Positions 25,765 to 34,680 are shown, counted from the stretch's first letter. The stretch: 64,000 nucleotides of DNA from Halobellus sp. MBLA0158 (GCF_041477585.1 NZ_JBGNYA010000001.1:2976001-3040000), one strand, 5' to 3'. Notes: a model not told the origin generated them from the letters alone. Made by a program: numbers and translations.

Positions 25765-26634
25765 TCAGTCGTCCGCCGTGTCGGCGTGCGCGTAGACGAA
25801 CTCCCGGCAGAGCTTCGCCGCCAGCGACGCGGCCTGGCCGTCGTCGCGGTCGTTGACCTCCACGACGTCGAAGCCCGCGGCGCGGGGCGCGACGGTCCGC
25901 ACGACGTCGCGGAGCGCTCGGGGGTCGAGGCCGAACGGCTCGGGCGTGCCGGTGCCCGGTGCGAACCCCGGATCGGCGGCGTCGACGTCGACGCTCAGGT
26001 ACGCGGTGCGGTCGCCGACAGCGGCGTCGAGATCGAAGTCCGCGACATCCTCGGGCGCGACGACGGTCACGTCGTCGGCCTCGGCGCGCTCCCACTCCTC
26101 GGGGCTGCCGGTCCGGGCGCCGAGGACGATCGCCTCGTCGACGTCCGGATCGGCGCTCCCGCCGTCGCTGTCGACGTCTGGGTCCGAGTCCGCGACGCCG
26201 TCGAGGATCCGCCGCGTCACCGTCGCGTGGCTGTAAGGGTTGCCGTCGTAGTCGGCCCGCAGGTCGAGGTGGGCGTCCAGACAGACGAACACGTCGGGAT
26301 CGACGGCCGCGACGCCCGCCGAGGAGACGGTGTGTTCGCCGCCCAGGAGGAGCGGCACGGCGTCAGAATCGACGACGTCGCGGAGTTCGCCCGCGAGCCA
26401 CGACAGGTACTCGGACGCGTCGTCCCACGCGCGGACGTCGCCGTGGTCGTGGACGGAACAGTCCGAAAAGCGCAGGTCGGTCCGCCGGTCGTAGTCGTCG
26501 AACGGCCGGGCGAACCGCCGGATTCTCTCGGGGCCGAAGCGGGCCCCGGGTCGGAACGAGGTCGAGATATCCAGCGGGGCGCCCACGACGACGTACGCGG
26601 CGTCGGTACGCGATGCGGTCGCCCCGGGGAACAT
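25765..26634 (-). CDS. speB: agmatinase-family ureohydrolase
   Basis: A 289-residue manganese ureohydrolase converting agmatine to putrescine and urea or, in haloarchaea, acting on an agmatine-modified aIF5A. Metal motifs are all present: GGEHTVSS (His), CLDAHLDLRADYDG (Asp-His-Asp) and LSVDVDAADPGFAPG (Asp-Asp). A 25-residue Asp-rich insert (DSDPDVDSDGGSADPDVDE) interrupts the middle. The gene starts 6 nt after the aIF5A stop on the same strand. This tight pairing, with deoxyhypusine synthase nearby, supports a role in hypusine formation rather than general polyamine catabolism. Confidence 0.9.
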   Translation of the reverse strand: MFPGATASRTDAAYVVVGAPLDISTSFRPGARFGPERIRRFARPFDDYDRRTDLRFSDCSVHDHGDVRAWDDASEYLSWLAGELRDVVDSDAVPLLLGGEHTVSSAGVAAVDPDVFVCLDAHLDLRADYDGNPYSHATVTRRILDGVADSDPDVDSDGGSADPDVDEAIVLGARTGSPEEWERAEADDVTVVAPEDVADFDLDAAVGDRTAYLSVDVDAADPGFAPGTGTPEPFGLDPRALRDVVRTVAPRAAGFDVVEVNDRDDGQAASLAAKLCREFVYAHADTADD

Positions 26635-26640
26635 CGCCGA

Positions 26641-27015
26641 TCAGACGATCTTCCGCTGGCCCTCGTACTCGAGGTACTCGATCTCGTCGTCGGGCGAGAG
26701 GTCCTCGTCGTCGGGGACGCGCATCGTGAACGTCTCGTAGGTGTCCAGATCCATGATCTGGGCGTCCTCGCCGGTGACCGAGACGACCTGGCCCCCCTTT
26801 CGCTCGATGATCGGCACCCAGACCTTCGCGTCGACCGGCTGGCTGAGGGATCGCTTCTTGCCGTCGAAGACGCCGCGGCCTTCGATGCGGGCCTTCGCGC
26901 TGCCGTGTTTCCCGGGCTTGGCCGTGCTGTAGGCGTTGATCTTGCACGGGGAGTCTTCCATCATCACGTAGCTGCCCTCTTGCAGTTCGCGGACCTGCTT
27001 TTGCTCTTTCGCCAT
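26641..27015 (-). CDS. eif5A: translation factor aIF5A
   Basis: A 124-residue factor that binds the ribosomal E site and helps peptide-bond formation at difficult sequences. The hypusine loop reads [13 protein letters not shown], with Lys36 the modified residue. An N-terminal SH3-like barrel and C-terminal OB fold match the family length. A TATA box (CCGTTTATACCGG, 27037-27047) lies about 27 nt before the ATG, so it is leaderless. It heads an operon with agmatinase. Confidence 0.96.
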   Translation of the reverse strand: MAKEQKQVRELQEGSYVMMEDSPCKINAYSTAKPGKHGSAKARIEGRGVFDGKKRSLSQPVDAKVWVPIIERKGGQVVSVTGEDAQIMDLDTYETFTMRVPDDEDLSPDDEIEYLEYEGQRKIV

Positions 27016-27036
27016 ATCCCGGGATTGTCGTGTGGC

Positions 27037-27047
27037 CGGTATAAACG
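27037..27047 (-). promoter_or_regulatory. TATA box of the aIF5A-agmatinase operon
   Basis: TTTATACC on the minus strand, centred 27 nt upstream of the aIF5A ATG. Confidence 0.6.
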
Positions 27048-27121
27048 GTTTGGAAACGCGCGGGAGCGCCGGAATCGCCCGATCCGCGAACGAGCGTCTG
27101 CGGATCGGGGTCGAGACCGGC

Positions 27122-27562
27122 TCACGCCTCGTCGACGTCGCCGTCGGCGCGCCGGCGCTGCGGTCGCTCGCCGTCGCGTCGGGCCCGCTCGTCCTGACTC
27201 CGCGTGTAGCTTCCGATGGCCCCGGCGGCGACGTTCGGGAGGCTCGCCGTCAGGAGAATTGCCGCCGTTGCCTCGCCGGCGCTGTCGAGGTACGGGACCA
27301 GATACTCGATCGGAAACGGAAGCGGCGCGTCGGTGACGACAGAGAGGGCGACGAGTCCGGGGATCAGGACGATCCCCCACGCCATCGCCGTCAACAGCCC
27401 GTGCCAGGCGCCCTCGGCGGACCCGCCGCCGGCCAGATAGCCCGCGAGGGCGCTCCCGGCGAGGCCGCCGAGCAGCGTCACCCGGCCGGTCCAGGCGAAG
27501 ACGAGCGCCTCGCTACAAGCGGCGAGGGCGAACCCGCCCGCGACGGCGCGCCACCGCGTCAT
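27122..27562 (-). CDS. small membrane protein, DUF5518-like
   Basis: A 146-residue protein with four predicted membrane helices. The glycine-rich segment [22 protein letters not shown] followed by [13 protein letters not shown] is characteristic of haloarchaeal DUF5518 proteins as I remember them (key residues are the GYLAGG run and the WHG). The C-terminus is a 30-residue Arg/Glu/Asp tail. Function unknown. Confidence 0.55.
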   Translation of the reverse strand: MTRWRAVAGGFALAACSEALVFAWTGRVTLLGGLAGSALAGYLAGGGSAEGAWHGLLTAMAWGIVLIPGLVALSVVTDAPLPFPIEYLVPYLDSAGEATAAILLTASLPNVAAGAIGSYTRSQDERARRDGERPQRRRADGDVDEA

Positions 27563-27668
27563 AGCCCCCGGTTTCAGCCCGCACCGAATAAAGCTACCCT
27601 CCGAATGATCAACTCTGATAACTGAACGGCCCGAAAGGCCGCAACGGAACCGGAATCGGTAGGTCCCG

Positions 27669-29351
27669 CTACTCGCGTCCCTCGCGGCGCTCGCGCATAC
27701 TCTGCCGGGTGAACTGCGGCTTGGCTCGGATGCCGCGCTTCCGCCGGAAGGAGCGGTACAGCGCGATCAGCGGCGGGATCGTCAGCGCCGCGGCGACGGC
27801 CGCCGGTATCACGCTGGACTGGTCGAACGCGTAGAGGATCGCCGTCGAGAGCGCGCCGACGGCGACGAACAGGCCGTAGACGATCCGGCGGGCCAGCTTT
27901 GAGAGCACGTCGTTTTCGTCTTCGAGCCGGACGTTGACGGTGAGGTTCTCGTTTTCGACCCGATCGAGCGTGCGGTTCAGCTTCGGCGGCACCTCGAAGA
28001 GCGCCCGGGAGGTGTCTCTGACCTGCTCGCCGCCCTGCTGGATCAGCTCGCGGGCGGTCTGCTCGTAGTAACCCTCGTCCTGGAGGTAGTCGGTCGCGAC
28101 CGAGATGAAGTCGAAGTCGGGATCGAGCGTCACACAGACGCCCTCGACGACGGTCGCGACCCGGAGCACCAAGGCGAGGTTCCGCGGGAGCCGCAGGGGG
28201 AACTCATAAATCGTCGACTCGACCTGCTCGATGATCTGCTGGACGCGGTACTGCTCGATGTCCTCGCCGCGGGCGTCCGCGATGGCCAGTTCCATCACCT
28301 CGCCCATCACCTGCCGGTCGGCCTCCGGCGAGAGCGTCCCCATCTCGATGAGGGTATCGAGGATGGCGTCGATGTCCTGGTTCGCGACCGCGACGTAGAA
28401 GTCGATGATCTTCTCCTGGATGAACGGCTCCACCGTGCCGGACATCCCGAAGTCGTAGAAGATGATCTTCCCGTCGTCGGTCACGGCCAGATTCCCCGGG
28501 TGGGGGTCGGCGTGGAACACGCCGTCGTCGACGATCATCTGGAGGTAGACGCGCTGAAGCGTCGTCGCCAGCTCCGTCCGGTCGATCCCCTTTCGATCCA
28601 GGGTCTCGACGTCGTTGATCTTCGTCCCGGGGAGGTACTCCATCGTGAGCACGCGCGGCCCCGAGCGCTCCTCGATCGGCTTCGGGATCAGGATCTCGGG
28701 CGCGTCGGCGAAGTTGCCGCGGATCTCTTCGAGGATGCGCTTCTCGCGGCTGTAGTCCATCTCCTGGCGGATCGTCTTCGCGAACTCGTCGGCGAGGTTC
28801 TCAAGCGAGAAGGCCCGCCCCTGGCCGATGAACCGCCGGACGAGCGGCAGCGACCAGCGGATCACCCGCAGGTCGGCCTCGACGAGGTCTTCGATCCCCG
28901 GGCGGCGTATCTTCACCGCCACGGGATCGCCCTCGTGGGTCGCGGTGTAGACCTGCCCGAGGCTCGCGCCGCTGATCGGGTCCCGATCGAAGTCGTCGAA
29001 GGCGTCGTCGACGTCGCCGAGTTCCGCCTCGATGACGCGCCGCGACTCCTCCCAGGGCGCCGGCGGGACGTCGTCCTGGAGGCTCGACAGCACGTCGATG
29101 TACTCCGCGGGGAGGATGTCGGGGCGCGTCGACAGCAGCTGTCCCAGTTTGATGAACGTCGGCCCGAGCGTGAGAAGCGAATCGAGCAGGACCTCGGCCC
29201 GCTCGATCCGCGTCTCGGGGTCGACCCGGCGGCTTCCGCCGAACAGGACGTACTTGCGGCGGTCCCGTGTGTAGGCGACGATCAGGGGGAAGAACTGCCG
29301 GACGACGACGAGGAACCGCCAGTACGCACGGAGATTCACCAGCGTGACCAC
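27669..29351 (-). CDS. UbiB/ABC1 (AarF) family kinase-like ATPase
   Basis: A 560-residue atypical kinase, in other organisms linked to quinone synthesis or lipid handling. Family motifs: KLGQLLSTRPDILP (KxGQ motif, where an Ala-rich loop replaces the normal glycine loop), ISGASLGQVYTATHEGDPVAVKIRRPG (Lys of VAVK), DGVFHADPHPGNLAV (catalytic Asp) and IIFYDFGMSG. Two C-terminal membrane helices anchor it (about 490-540). The GTG at 29351 was chosen because it follows the Hsp20 stop by 7 nt; a GTG four codons on is possible. It is cotranscribed with Hsp20. Confidence 0.88.
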   Translation of the reverse strand: MVTLVNLRAYWRFLVVVRQFFPLIVAYTRDRRKYVLFGGSRRVDPETRIERAEVLLDSLLTLGPTFIKLGQLLSTRPDILPAEYIDVLSSLQDDVPPAPWEESRRVIEAELGDVDDAFDDFDRDPISGASLGQVYTATHEGDPVAVKIRRPGIEDLVEADLRVIRWSLPLVRRFIGQGRAFSLENLADEFAKTIRQEMDYSREKRILEEIRGNFADAPEILIPKPIEERSGPRVLTMEYLPGTKINDVETLDRKGIDRTELATTLQRVYLQMIVDDGVFHADPHPGNLAVTDDGKIIFYDFGMSGTVEPFIQEKIIDFYVAVANQDIDAILDTLIEMGTLSPEADRQVMGEVMELAIADARGEDIEQYRVQQIIEQVESTIYEFPLRLPRNLALVLRVATVVEGVCVTLDPDFDFISVATDYLQDEGYYEQTARELIQQGGEQVRDTSRALFEVPPKLNRTLDRVENENLTVNVRLEDENDVLSKLARRIVYGLFVAVGALSTAILYAFDQSSVIPAAVAAALTIPPLIALYRSFRRKRGIRAKPQFTRQSMRERREGRE

Positions 29352-29358
29352 CCGACGG

Positions 29359-29727
29359 TTACGCGTCGTCTCCGGCCGACGTGATCGGAATCGTCTGCTC
29401 GGGGGCGGCGTCGCGCTTCGGCAGGCGGACCGTGAAGACTCCGCGGTCGACCTCCGCCGACGCGCCCGCGCCGGTCGCATCCGGCGGCAGCGGCAGTTCG
29501 GCGTCGAGGAAGAGCGGTCGGTCCTCGGAGACGTAGCGGAACTCCGGCGGCACCGCCTTCTCGCGCCGGGCCTCGATGACGAGCCGCCCGCGCTCGACCC
29601 GCAGGTCGGCGGTGTCGGCCGTCACGCCGGGGAGATCGAGCACGATCAGGTAGGCGTCGTCGGCCTCCAACAGATCGGCGAACACCGACTCCGGAAGCTC
29701 CTGGAGTGCGTCCCGCAGTGCTGACAT
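29359..29727 (-). CDS. Hsp20/alpha-crystallin small heat-shock protein
   Basis: A 122-residue chaperone that holds unfolding proteins. The alpha-crystallin domain spans about residues 22-112: AYLIVLDLPGVTADTADLRV, then RLVIEARRE, and the final GVFTVRLPK signature near residue 97-105. The C-terminal TIPIT resembles the IxI dimer-docking motif. It is the first gene of a pair with the UbiB kinase. Confidence 0.85.
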   Translation of the reverse strand: MSALRDALQELPESVFADLLEADDAYLIVLDLPGVTADTADLRVERGRLVIEARREKAVPPEFRYVSEDRPLFLDAELPLPPDATGAGASAEVDRGVFTVRLPKRDAAPEQTIPITSAGDDA

Positions 29728-29879
29728 ACGCCGGGGTTAGGGCGGCGGATCGAAAAAGGCCGCGGTCGCGTCGGCCAAAATCGGCCACAAGAGCCATATC
29801 GGGGTAGCAGAGCGCCTCGCGCGAGCGGGGATCGACCGCCGTCGCGGCTCTTTTTGTACTCGCGCGCGGACCGTCCCGT

Positions 29880-31178
29880 ATGGATTCCTCGGACGCAGAC
29901 GAGACAGCCCACGACCGGCGGTCGGCCGGGTTCAAAGACCGGACCCGGCTGGCCGTCGCCCGCCGCCGGCTCCTGGAGGCGGCGACGCCCCACGAGCGGA
30001 CCGAACGCCTCTCGCTCATCCCCGCGGACGGCCGCGCGCTCGCGGAGACGGTCACCTCGCCGACCGCGGTCCCGGACTACGAGCGCGCCGCGATGGACGG
30101 CTGGGCGGTCCGCGCCAGCGACACCTTCGGCGCCTCCGACCGCTCGCCGGGCATCCTCCGCGTCGCCGACGCCGACCCCCAGACCTCGCCCGACACGAGC
30201 GTCGGCCCCGAGTCGGCGGTCCGCGTCCACACGGGCAGCGAACTCCCCGAGGGCGCCGACGCGGTCGTGATGATCGAGCACGCCGACGAGGTCGGCGGCG
30301 ACCTGGAGGTGTTCGACGCGGTGACCGAGGGCGAGAACGTCGCGCCCGTCGGCGAGGACGTCGCCGAGGGCCAGGAGCTCTTCGAGCCGGGCCACCGGCT
30401 CCGCCCCTCCGACCTCGGCCTGCTGAAGTCGGTCGGCATCGACCGCGTGACCGTCTACGAGAAGCCCACCGTCGGCGTCGTCCCGACCGGCGAGGAGCTG
30501 GTACAGGAGGATCCAGGCCCCGGTGAAGTGATCGAGACAAACGGCCTGACCGTCTCGCGGCTGGTCTCCCGCTGGGGCGGCGTCCCCACCTACCGCAACG
30601 TCGTCACCGACGACGAGGCCGCCCTGCGCGCGGCGATCCAGCGCGACCTGACGAAGGACGTCGTCGTCACCACGGGCGGCTCCTCGGTCGGCGAGCGCGA
30701 CCTCATCCCCGAAGTCGTCTCCGAGCTCGGCGAGGTGCTCGTCCACGGCGTCGCGCTCAAGCCGGGGCATCCGGTCGCGCTCGGCGTCGTCGAGGACACG
30801 CCCGTCGTGATGCTCCCCGGCTACCCCGTCGCGGCGATCATCAACGCCGTGCAGTTCCTCCGGCCCGTGCTGAAGCACGTCGGTCACCTCCCGGACGACC
30901 CGCCGCCGACGACCAGGGCGGTCCTCGACCGGAAGATCCCGAGCGAGCCCGGGGTGCGGACGTTCGCCCGCGTGCAGGTGGACGACGGAGTCGCGGACGG
31001 GGACGACGCGGACGAAGGACCGGACGCGCTCCCGACCGCGACCCCGACGCGCGCCTCCGGCTCGGGCGTGCTCTCCTCGGTCGCGCTGGCGGACGGCTGG
31101 GTCGCCGTCCCCGAGGAACGAGAGGGCTTCGACGAGGGCGAGACCGTGACCGTCGAGCGCTGGGAGTGGTCCGCGTGA
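29880..31178 (+). CDS. moeA: molybdopterin molybdenumtransferase MoeA (first copy)
   Basis: A 432-residue enzyme that inserts molybdate into adenylylated molybdopterin. Motifs: PDYERAAMDGWAVRASDTFG (substrate loop), TGSELPEGADAVVMIE, VVPTGEEL, VVTTGGSSVGERDLI and LPGYPVAAI. The C-terminal domain IV includes an Asp/Glu-rich insert. It overlaps the second moeA by four bases (GTGA), so the pair is coupled. It should serve the nitrate reductases at 41-46 kb. A TATA-like stretch lies near 29850. Confidence 0.93.
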   Translation: MDSSDADETAHDRRSAGFKDRTRLAVARRRLLEAATPHERTERLSLIPADGRALAETVTSPTAVPDYERAAMDGWAVRASDTFGASDRSPGILRVADADPQTSPDTSVGPESAVRVHTGSELPEGADAVVMIEHADEVGGDLEVFDAVTEGENVAPVGEDVAEGQELFEPGHRLRPSDLGLLKSVGIDRVTVYEKPTVGVVPTGEELVQEDPGPGEVIETNGLTVSRLVSRWGGVPTYRNVVTDDEAALRAAIQRDLTKDVVVTTGGSSVGERDLIPEVVSELGEVLVHGVALKPGHPVALGVVEDTPVVMLPGYPVAAIINAVQFLRPVLKHVGHLPDDPPPTTRAVLDRKIPSEPGVRTFARVQVDDGVADGDDADEGPDALPTATPTRASGSGVLSSVALADGWVAVPEEREGFDEGETVTVERWEWSA

Positions 31179-33058
31179 GCGACCGCAAGCAGTTCCGCGA
31201 CCTCGTCGACCCGGAGGTCGCTCACGACGCCATCGACTCGCTCGACCTCGCGCCGGAGCCCGAGACGGTCCCGCTCTCGGAGGCGCGCGGCCGCGTGCTG
31301 GCCGAGCGGGTCGATGCCGATCTCGACGTGCCCGGCTTCGACCGCGCGACCGTCGACGGCTACGCCGTCCGCGGCCGCGACACCTTCGGCGCCGACGAGG
31401 CCGACCCGGTGACGCTCGATTTAGTGGGCACGGTCCACGCGGGCGAGGAGCCGGACGTCCCGATCGGCGAGGGCGAGGCCGTCGAGATCTCCACGGGCGC
31501 GGTGATGCCCGACGACGCCGACGCGGTCGTGATGGTCGAGCGGACCGAAATCGATGGGGAGAGGGTCCGCGTCCGCACCGCCGTGGCCCCCGGCGACAAC
31601 GTGATGGTCGCCGGCAGCGACGTCGCCGCGGGCGCGCGGGCGCTCGGCCCGGGCACGCGGCTCACCGCCCGCGACATCGGCCTGCTCTCGGCGCTCGGCC
31701 GCGACGCGGTCCCCGTCCGCGGCCGGCCGAAGATCGGCATCGTCTCGACGGGCGACGAGCTGGTCCGGCCGGGCGAGGAGTTGAACAGCGCGCGCGGCGA
31801 GATCTACGACGTCAACAGCTACACCATCGCCGCGGGCGTCGAGGAGGCGGGCGGGGAGGCCGTGCTCTACCCCCACGCCGGCGACGACTACGACGAGATG
31901 GAGCGGCTCCTCCTCGAAGCGGCCGACGAGTGCGACCTCGTTCTCTCGTCGGGGTCGACCTCCGCGTCGGCGGTCGACGTGATCTACCGCGTCGTCGAAG
32001 AGCGCGGCGAGCTCCTCCTCCACGGCGTCGCGGTCAAGCCCGGCAAGCCGATGCTGATCGGCGAACTCGGCGACAGCGCCTACGTCGGCCTCCCCGGCTA
32101 CCCGGTCTCGGCGCTCACGATCTTCCGGACGTTCGTCGCGCCCGCGATCCGCGAGGCCGCCGGGCTTCCGGAGCCGCAGACCGCGACCGCCAGGGGAAGA
32201 ATGGCCGTCCGCGAGCGCTACAGCGAGGGGCGGCTCCGCCTGATGCCGGCCGGGCTGGTGACCGATTCCGACGGCGAGACGCTCGTGTACCCGGTCGACA
32301 AGGGCTCGGGCGCGACGACCTCGCTCGTCGAGGCCGACGGCGTCGTCGCGGTCGATCCCGACACCGAATATCTGGATCAGGGAGAGGAGGTCGACGTTCA
32401 ACTGTTCTCGCCGGACGTCCGCGCGCCCACCCTCTTGGCCGTCGGCGAGGACGACCCCGCGCTGTCGCGCATACTCGACGCCCTCGAACGACCGCGGTTC
32501 CTCCCGGTCGGGAGCCGCGAGGGGCTCCGCCGGCTCTCCAATTCGGTGCCGGACGTCGCTGTCGTCGCCGGGCCCACCGAGAGGGACGTCGAGACGGTCG
32601 ACCTCGGCGGCTGGGAGCGCGAGTGGGGGCTGGTCGTCCCCGACGGGAACCCGGATGCCGTCGACGGCCTTTCGGACCTGATCGACCGCGACCTCGCGTT
32701 CGTCAACCGCGGTCGCGACGCCGGGCTCCGGGCGAGCCTCGACGCCGCTCTGTCGGATCTCGCCGACGAGCGCGGCGCGTCGCTCGCGGACCTGACAGAG
32801 TCGATCCGCGGCTTCGAGGCCGGCACGAAGGGCTTCGAGAGCCCCGCGCGAGCGGTCGCGCGGGGCGAGGCCGACGCGGGGCTCGGGCTCCGGGCGACCG
32901 CCGAGAAACTGGGGCTGACGTTCGTCCCGGTCGGCGTGGAGGACGTCCGCGTCCGCGCGAACCCCGACCGGGTGGAAAAGCCCGGCGTTCGAGAACTGGA
33001 AGCGACGCTGGCCGAGACGGACGTCTACGAGTCGCTGCCCGGCTACGAGCGGGCGTAG
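31175..33058 (+). CDS. MoeA fused to a PBP-like domain (second copy)
   Basis: A 627-residue fusion. Residues 1-395 are a complete MoeA (DVPGFDRATVDGYAVRGRDT, STGAVMPDDADAVVMVE, IVSTGDEL, LSSGSTSASAVDVIY, LPGYPVSAL). Residues about 405-627 form a periplasmic-binding-protein-like domain (FVNRGRDAGLRASLD and FESPARAVARGEADAGLGLR), which in relatives is thought to sense or hold oxyanion or cofactor. It is cytoplasmic here since no signal peptide exists. The motif SSGSTSAS differs from the GGSSVGE of the first copy, so the two may differ in metal (Mo versus W). Start GTG 31175 overlaps moeA1. Confidence 0.9.
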   Translation: MSDRKQFRDLVDPEVAHDAIDSLDLAPEPETVPLSEARGRVLAERVDADLDVPGFDRATVDGYAVRGRDTFGADEADPVTLDLVGTVHAGEEPDVPIGEGEAVEISTGAVMPDDADAVVMVERTEIDGERVRVRTAVAPGDNVMVAGSDVAAGARALGPGTRLTARDIGLLSALGRDAVPVRGRPKIGIVSTGDELVRPGEELNSARGEIYDVNSYTIAAGVEEAGGEAVLYPHAGDDYDEMERLLLEAADECDLVLSSGSTSASAVDVIYRVVEERGELLLHGVAVKPGKPMLIGELGDSAYVGLPGYPVSALTIFRTFVAPAIREAAGLPEPQTATARGRMAVRERYSEGRLRLMPAGLVTDSDGETLVYPVDKGSGATTSLVEADGVVAVDPDTEYLDQGEEVDVQLFSPDVRAPTLLAVGEDDPALSRILDALERPRFLPVGSREGLRRLSNSVPDVAVVAGPTERDVETVDLGGWEREWGLVVPDGNPDAVDGLSDLIDRDLAFVNRGRDAGLRASLDAALSDLADERGASLADLTESIRGFEAGTKGFESPARAVARGEADAGLGLRATAEKLGLTFVPVGVEDVRVRANPDRVEKPGVRELEATLAETDVYESLPGYERA

Positions 33059-33065
33059 CGGGATT

Positions 33066-33779
33066 CTATTTCCGAACGGGGTCGCTGACGCCGCCGTCGG
33101 CGGCGACGTCGCGGTCGGGGCCCAGCGGGAGGTCGTCGAACGACGAGACGCGGTAGTCCGCGAGGACACAGCGGCCGCGCCGGTCCGGCGAGTGCCGCTC
33201 GACGTGGATGCCGTCGAGCCCCGCGTTCCAGGCCGCGCCGACGTCGCTTGCGCCGTCGCCCGCGAGGACGCCTCTTCCCGGCGTATCGGGGTTCCGTCCG
33301 AGCCGTTCGATCGCGTGACGGACGGGCGCGGGGTCGGGCTTCCAGCCGAGTTCCGGCGTGCAGGAGACGAAGGCGTCGAACCAGTCGCCGACGTCGAGGT
33401 GGTCGATCACGGGCTCGGCCAGGAACGCCTGGCAGTGGGTCACGACGCCGACCGGCCGGCCGGCGGCGACGAGGTCGGCCACGAGCGCCGCGGCGTCGTC
33501 GTGGAGGTAGGTCGCCTCCGCGCGGGCTTGCGGGTCCTCGACCGCGTGGAACGCCGGCCAGAACTCCTCGGGGTCGATCCCCCACTCGCGGAGCTGCGGG
33601 TCCCGCGCGCCGCCGAGGCCGTGCCAGAGGACCTCGGCCTCGCGGTCGGTGAACTCCCGGCCGATCCGGTCGCCGACCCGGTCGAACACCTCGCGGGTGT
33701 AGGACCACTCGGCGTCGACGAGCGTGCCGTCGAGGTCGAACAGCCAGAAGTCGTAGTCGGCGGGAGCGTCGGAGACCAT
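33066..33779 (-). CDS. HAD-superfamily phosphatase
   Basis: A 237-residue hydrolase of the HAD subfamily IA type. Motif I is FWLFDLDGTLVDAEW (nucleophile Asp15, acid Asp17), motif II GVVTHCQAF (Thr), motif III the Lys of GWKPDPAP, and motif IV VLAGDGASDVGAAWNAG (Asp). A helical cap sits between motifs I and II. The family includes phosphoglycolate phosphatase-like enzymes; the substrate is unknown. It ends tail-to-tail with moeA2, 7 nt apart. The ATG at 33779 opens just before motif I. Confidence 0.85.
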   Translation of the reverse strand: MVSDAPADYDFWLFDLDGTLVDAEWSYTREVFDRVGDRIGREFTDREAEVLWHGLGGARDPQLREWGIDPEEFWPAFHAVEDPQARAEATYLHDDAAALVADLVAAGRPVGVVTHCQAFLAEPVIDHLDVGDWFDAFVSCTPELGWKPDPAPVRHAIERLGRNPDTPGRGVLAGDGASDVGAAWNAGLDGIHVERHSPDRRGRCVLADYRVSSFDDLPLGPDRDVAADGGVSDPVRK

Positions 33780-33834
33780 CGGACCTCCTCTACGGCGCGC
33801 CGGCGTAAGTCGATTTCGCCGCGCCGGGCGAGTG

Positions 33835-33844
33835 TTTATATACC
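33835..33844 (+). promoter_or_regulatory. TATA box of candidate RNA copy 1
   Basis: TTTATATACC followed by exactly 20 nt and then the conserved RNA start GTGCGCTGAG. Spacing is identical at the second locus (63797). On the other strand the same bases lie 55 nt before the HAD gene start, so dual use is possible. Confidence 0.55.
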
Positions 33845-33864
33845 AAAATGGGGACACCGACGGC

Positions 33865-33950
33865 GTGCGCTGAGTGCAGCCCCGGGCCGGGCAGCGGTCG
33901 TTCGGCACGACGGTCCGGGAGCCGGATGCGGAAGTGCCGACTGTTCGCCA
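33865..33950 (+). ncRNA. candidate structured small RNA, copy 1
   Basis: An 86-nt conserved segment with no open frame. It starts GTGCGCTGAG and ends AGTGCCGACTGTTCGCCA; both ends are shared with the locus at 63827. A first hairpin GCCC-N6-GGGC and a second stem TCGGCAC/GTGCCGA are preserved in both copies although the loop and linker sequences differ. Its TATA box has identical spacing in both copies. I do not recognise it as a known RNA class, and function is unknown. Its 3' end points toward the LWR-salt gene on the opposite strand. Confidence 0.6.
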
Positions 33951-33957
33951 TCGCGAC

Positions 33958-34329
33958 TCACCCGTCGATGACTCGCAGACTGGAGCCGAGGTGCCGGTGA
34001 AGCACCTCGCGGGGGCCGTCGCCGCCGAACGCCTCGGGTTGGGACTCGATGGCGTCCGCCAGCGCCGTCCGGTACGCCTCGTCGAGGCGGAGCTCGCTGA
34101 AATTCACACGCTCGACCGGCGCCGCGACCCACGATTCGGCCAGATCGCGAGCGTGCGCCTCGTCGTTCACCTCGCCGCGCCAGAGCGCGTCGCGGAAGAG
34201 CAGCCAGCCCTCCTCGCCGGGGTCGGCGGCCTCGACCTCGGCGACCGTCTCGACGGTCGCGGGGGTGACGGCCACGTCGTCGCGGGCCCGCAGACGGACC
34301 GTGACGCGGAAGACGTACGCGGCGCGCAC
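33958..34329 (-). CDS. LWR-salt protein
   Basis: A 123-residue haloarchaeal family member named for its Leu-Trp-Arg motif, present here in GWLLFRDALWRGEVND. The start is read as GTG 34329 (VRAAYVFRVTVRLRARDD), five bases after the pterin dehydratase stop, so the two are probably cotranscribed. Function unknown. Confidence 0.8.
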   Translation of the reverse strand: MRAAYVFRVTVRLRARDDVAVTPATVETVAEVEAADPGEEGWLLFRDALWRGEVNDEAHARDLAESWVAAPVERVNFSELRLDEAYRTALADAIESQPEAFGGDGPREVLHRHLGSSLRVIDG

Positions 34330-34334
34330 GCGCG

Positions 34335-34610
34335 TCAGTACTCGGCGTCGAAGAGGTTCGCCAGTCGGATGTCCTGGCCGGTGATCCCGCCCTCCTCGTG
34401 GCTCGTCAGGCGCACCTCGACCTCCTTGTAGCCCACGCGGATCTCCGGGTGGTGGAACTCCTCTTCGGCGACCTCGCCGACCTGGGTGACGAAGGCGATG
34501 CCCGAGAGGTAGTCGTCGAACTCGTAGGTTCGGACGATCTCGTCGCCGTCGCGCTCCCACTCGCCGGGGAGTCGCGTCCGGATCTCGTCGTCTGAGAGTA
34601 GCTCGGCCAT
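34335..34610 (-). CDS. pterin-4a-carbinolamine dehydratase
   Basis: A 91-residue enzyme that dehydrates 4a-hydroxytetrahydropterin, or a structural relative with an accessory role. It has EEEFHHPEIRVGYKEVEVRL (catalytic His pair) and the preceding EFDDYLSGIAFVTQVGEVAE helix. Length is typical. The ATG at 34610 opens MAELLSDDEI, the usual start. It heads a pair with the LWR-salt gene. Confidence 0.88.
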   Translation of the reverse strand: MAELLSDDEIRTRLPGEWERDGDEIVRTYEFDDYLSGIAFVTQVGEVAEEEFHHPEIRVGYKEVEVRLTSHEEGGITGQDIRLANLFDAEY

Positions 34611-34680
34611 ACCGGGGGTGTCTCTCGCCGGGCGGATAACGTTTCGCCTCGGATCGACCACGCCGGCAGAACCGGCGGCG

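Noticed and set aside
33865-33950. tRNA or C/D-box RNA identity for the conserved segment
   Set aside because: No tRNA cloverleaf or CCA-type acceptor fits, and although a CTGA is present there is no matching C box.
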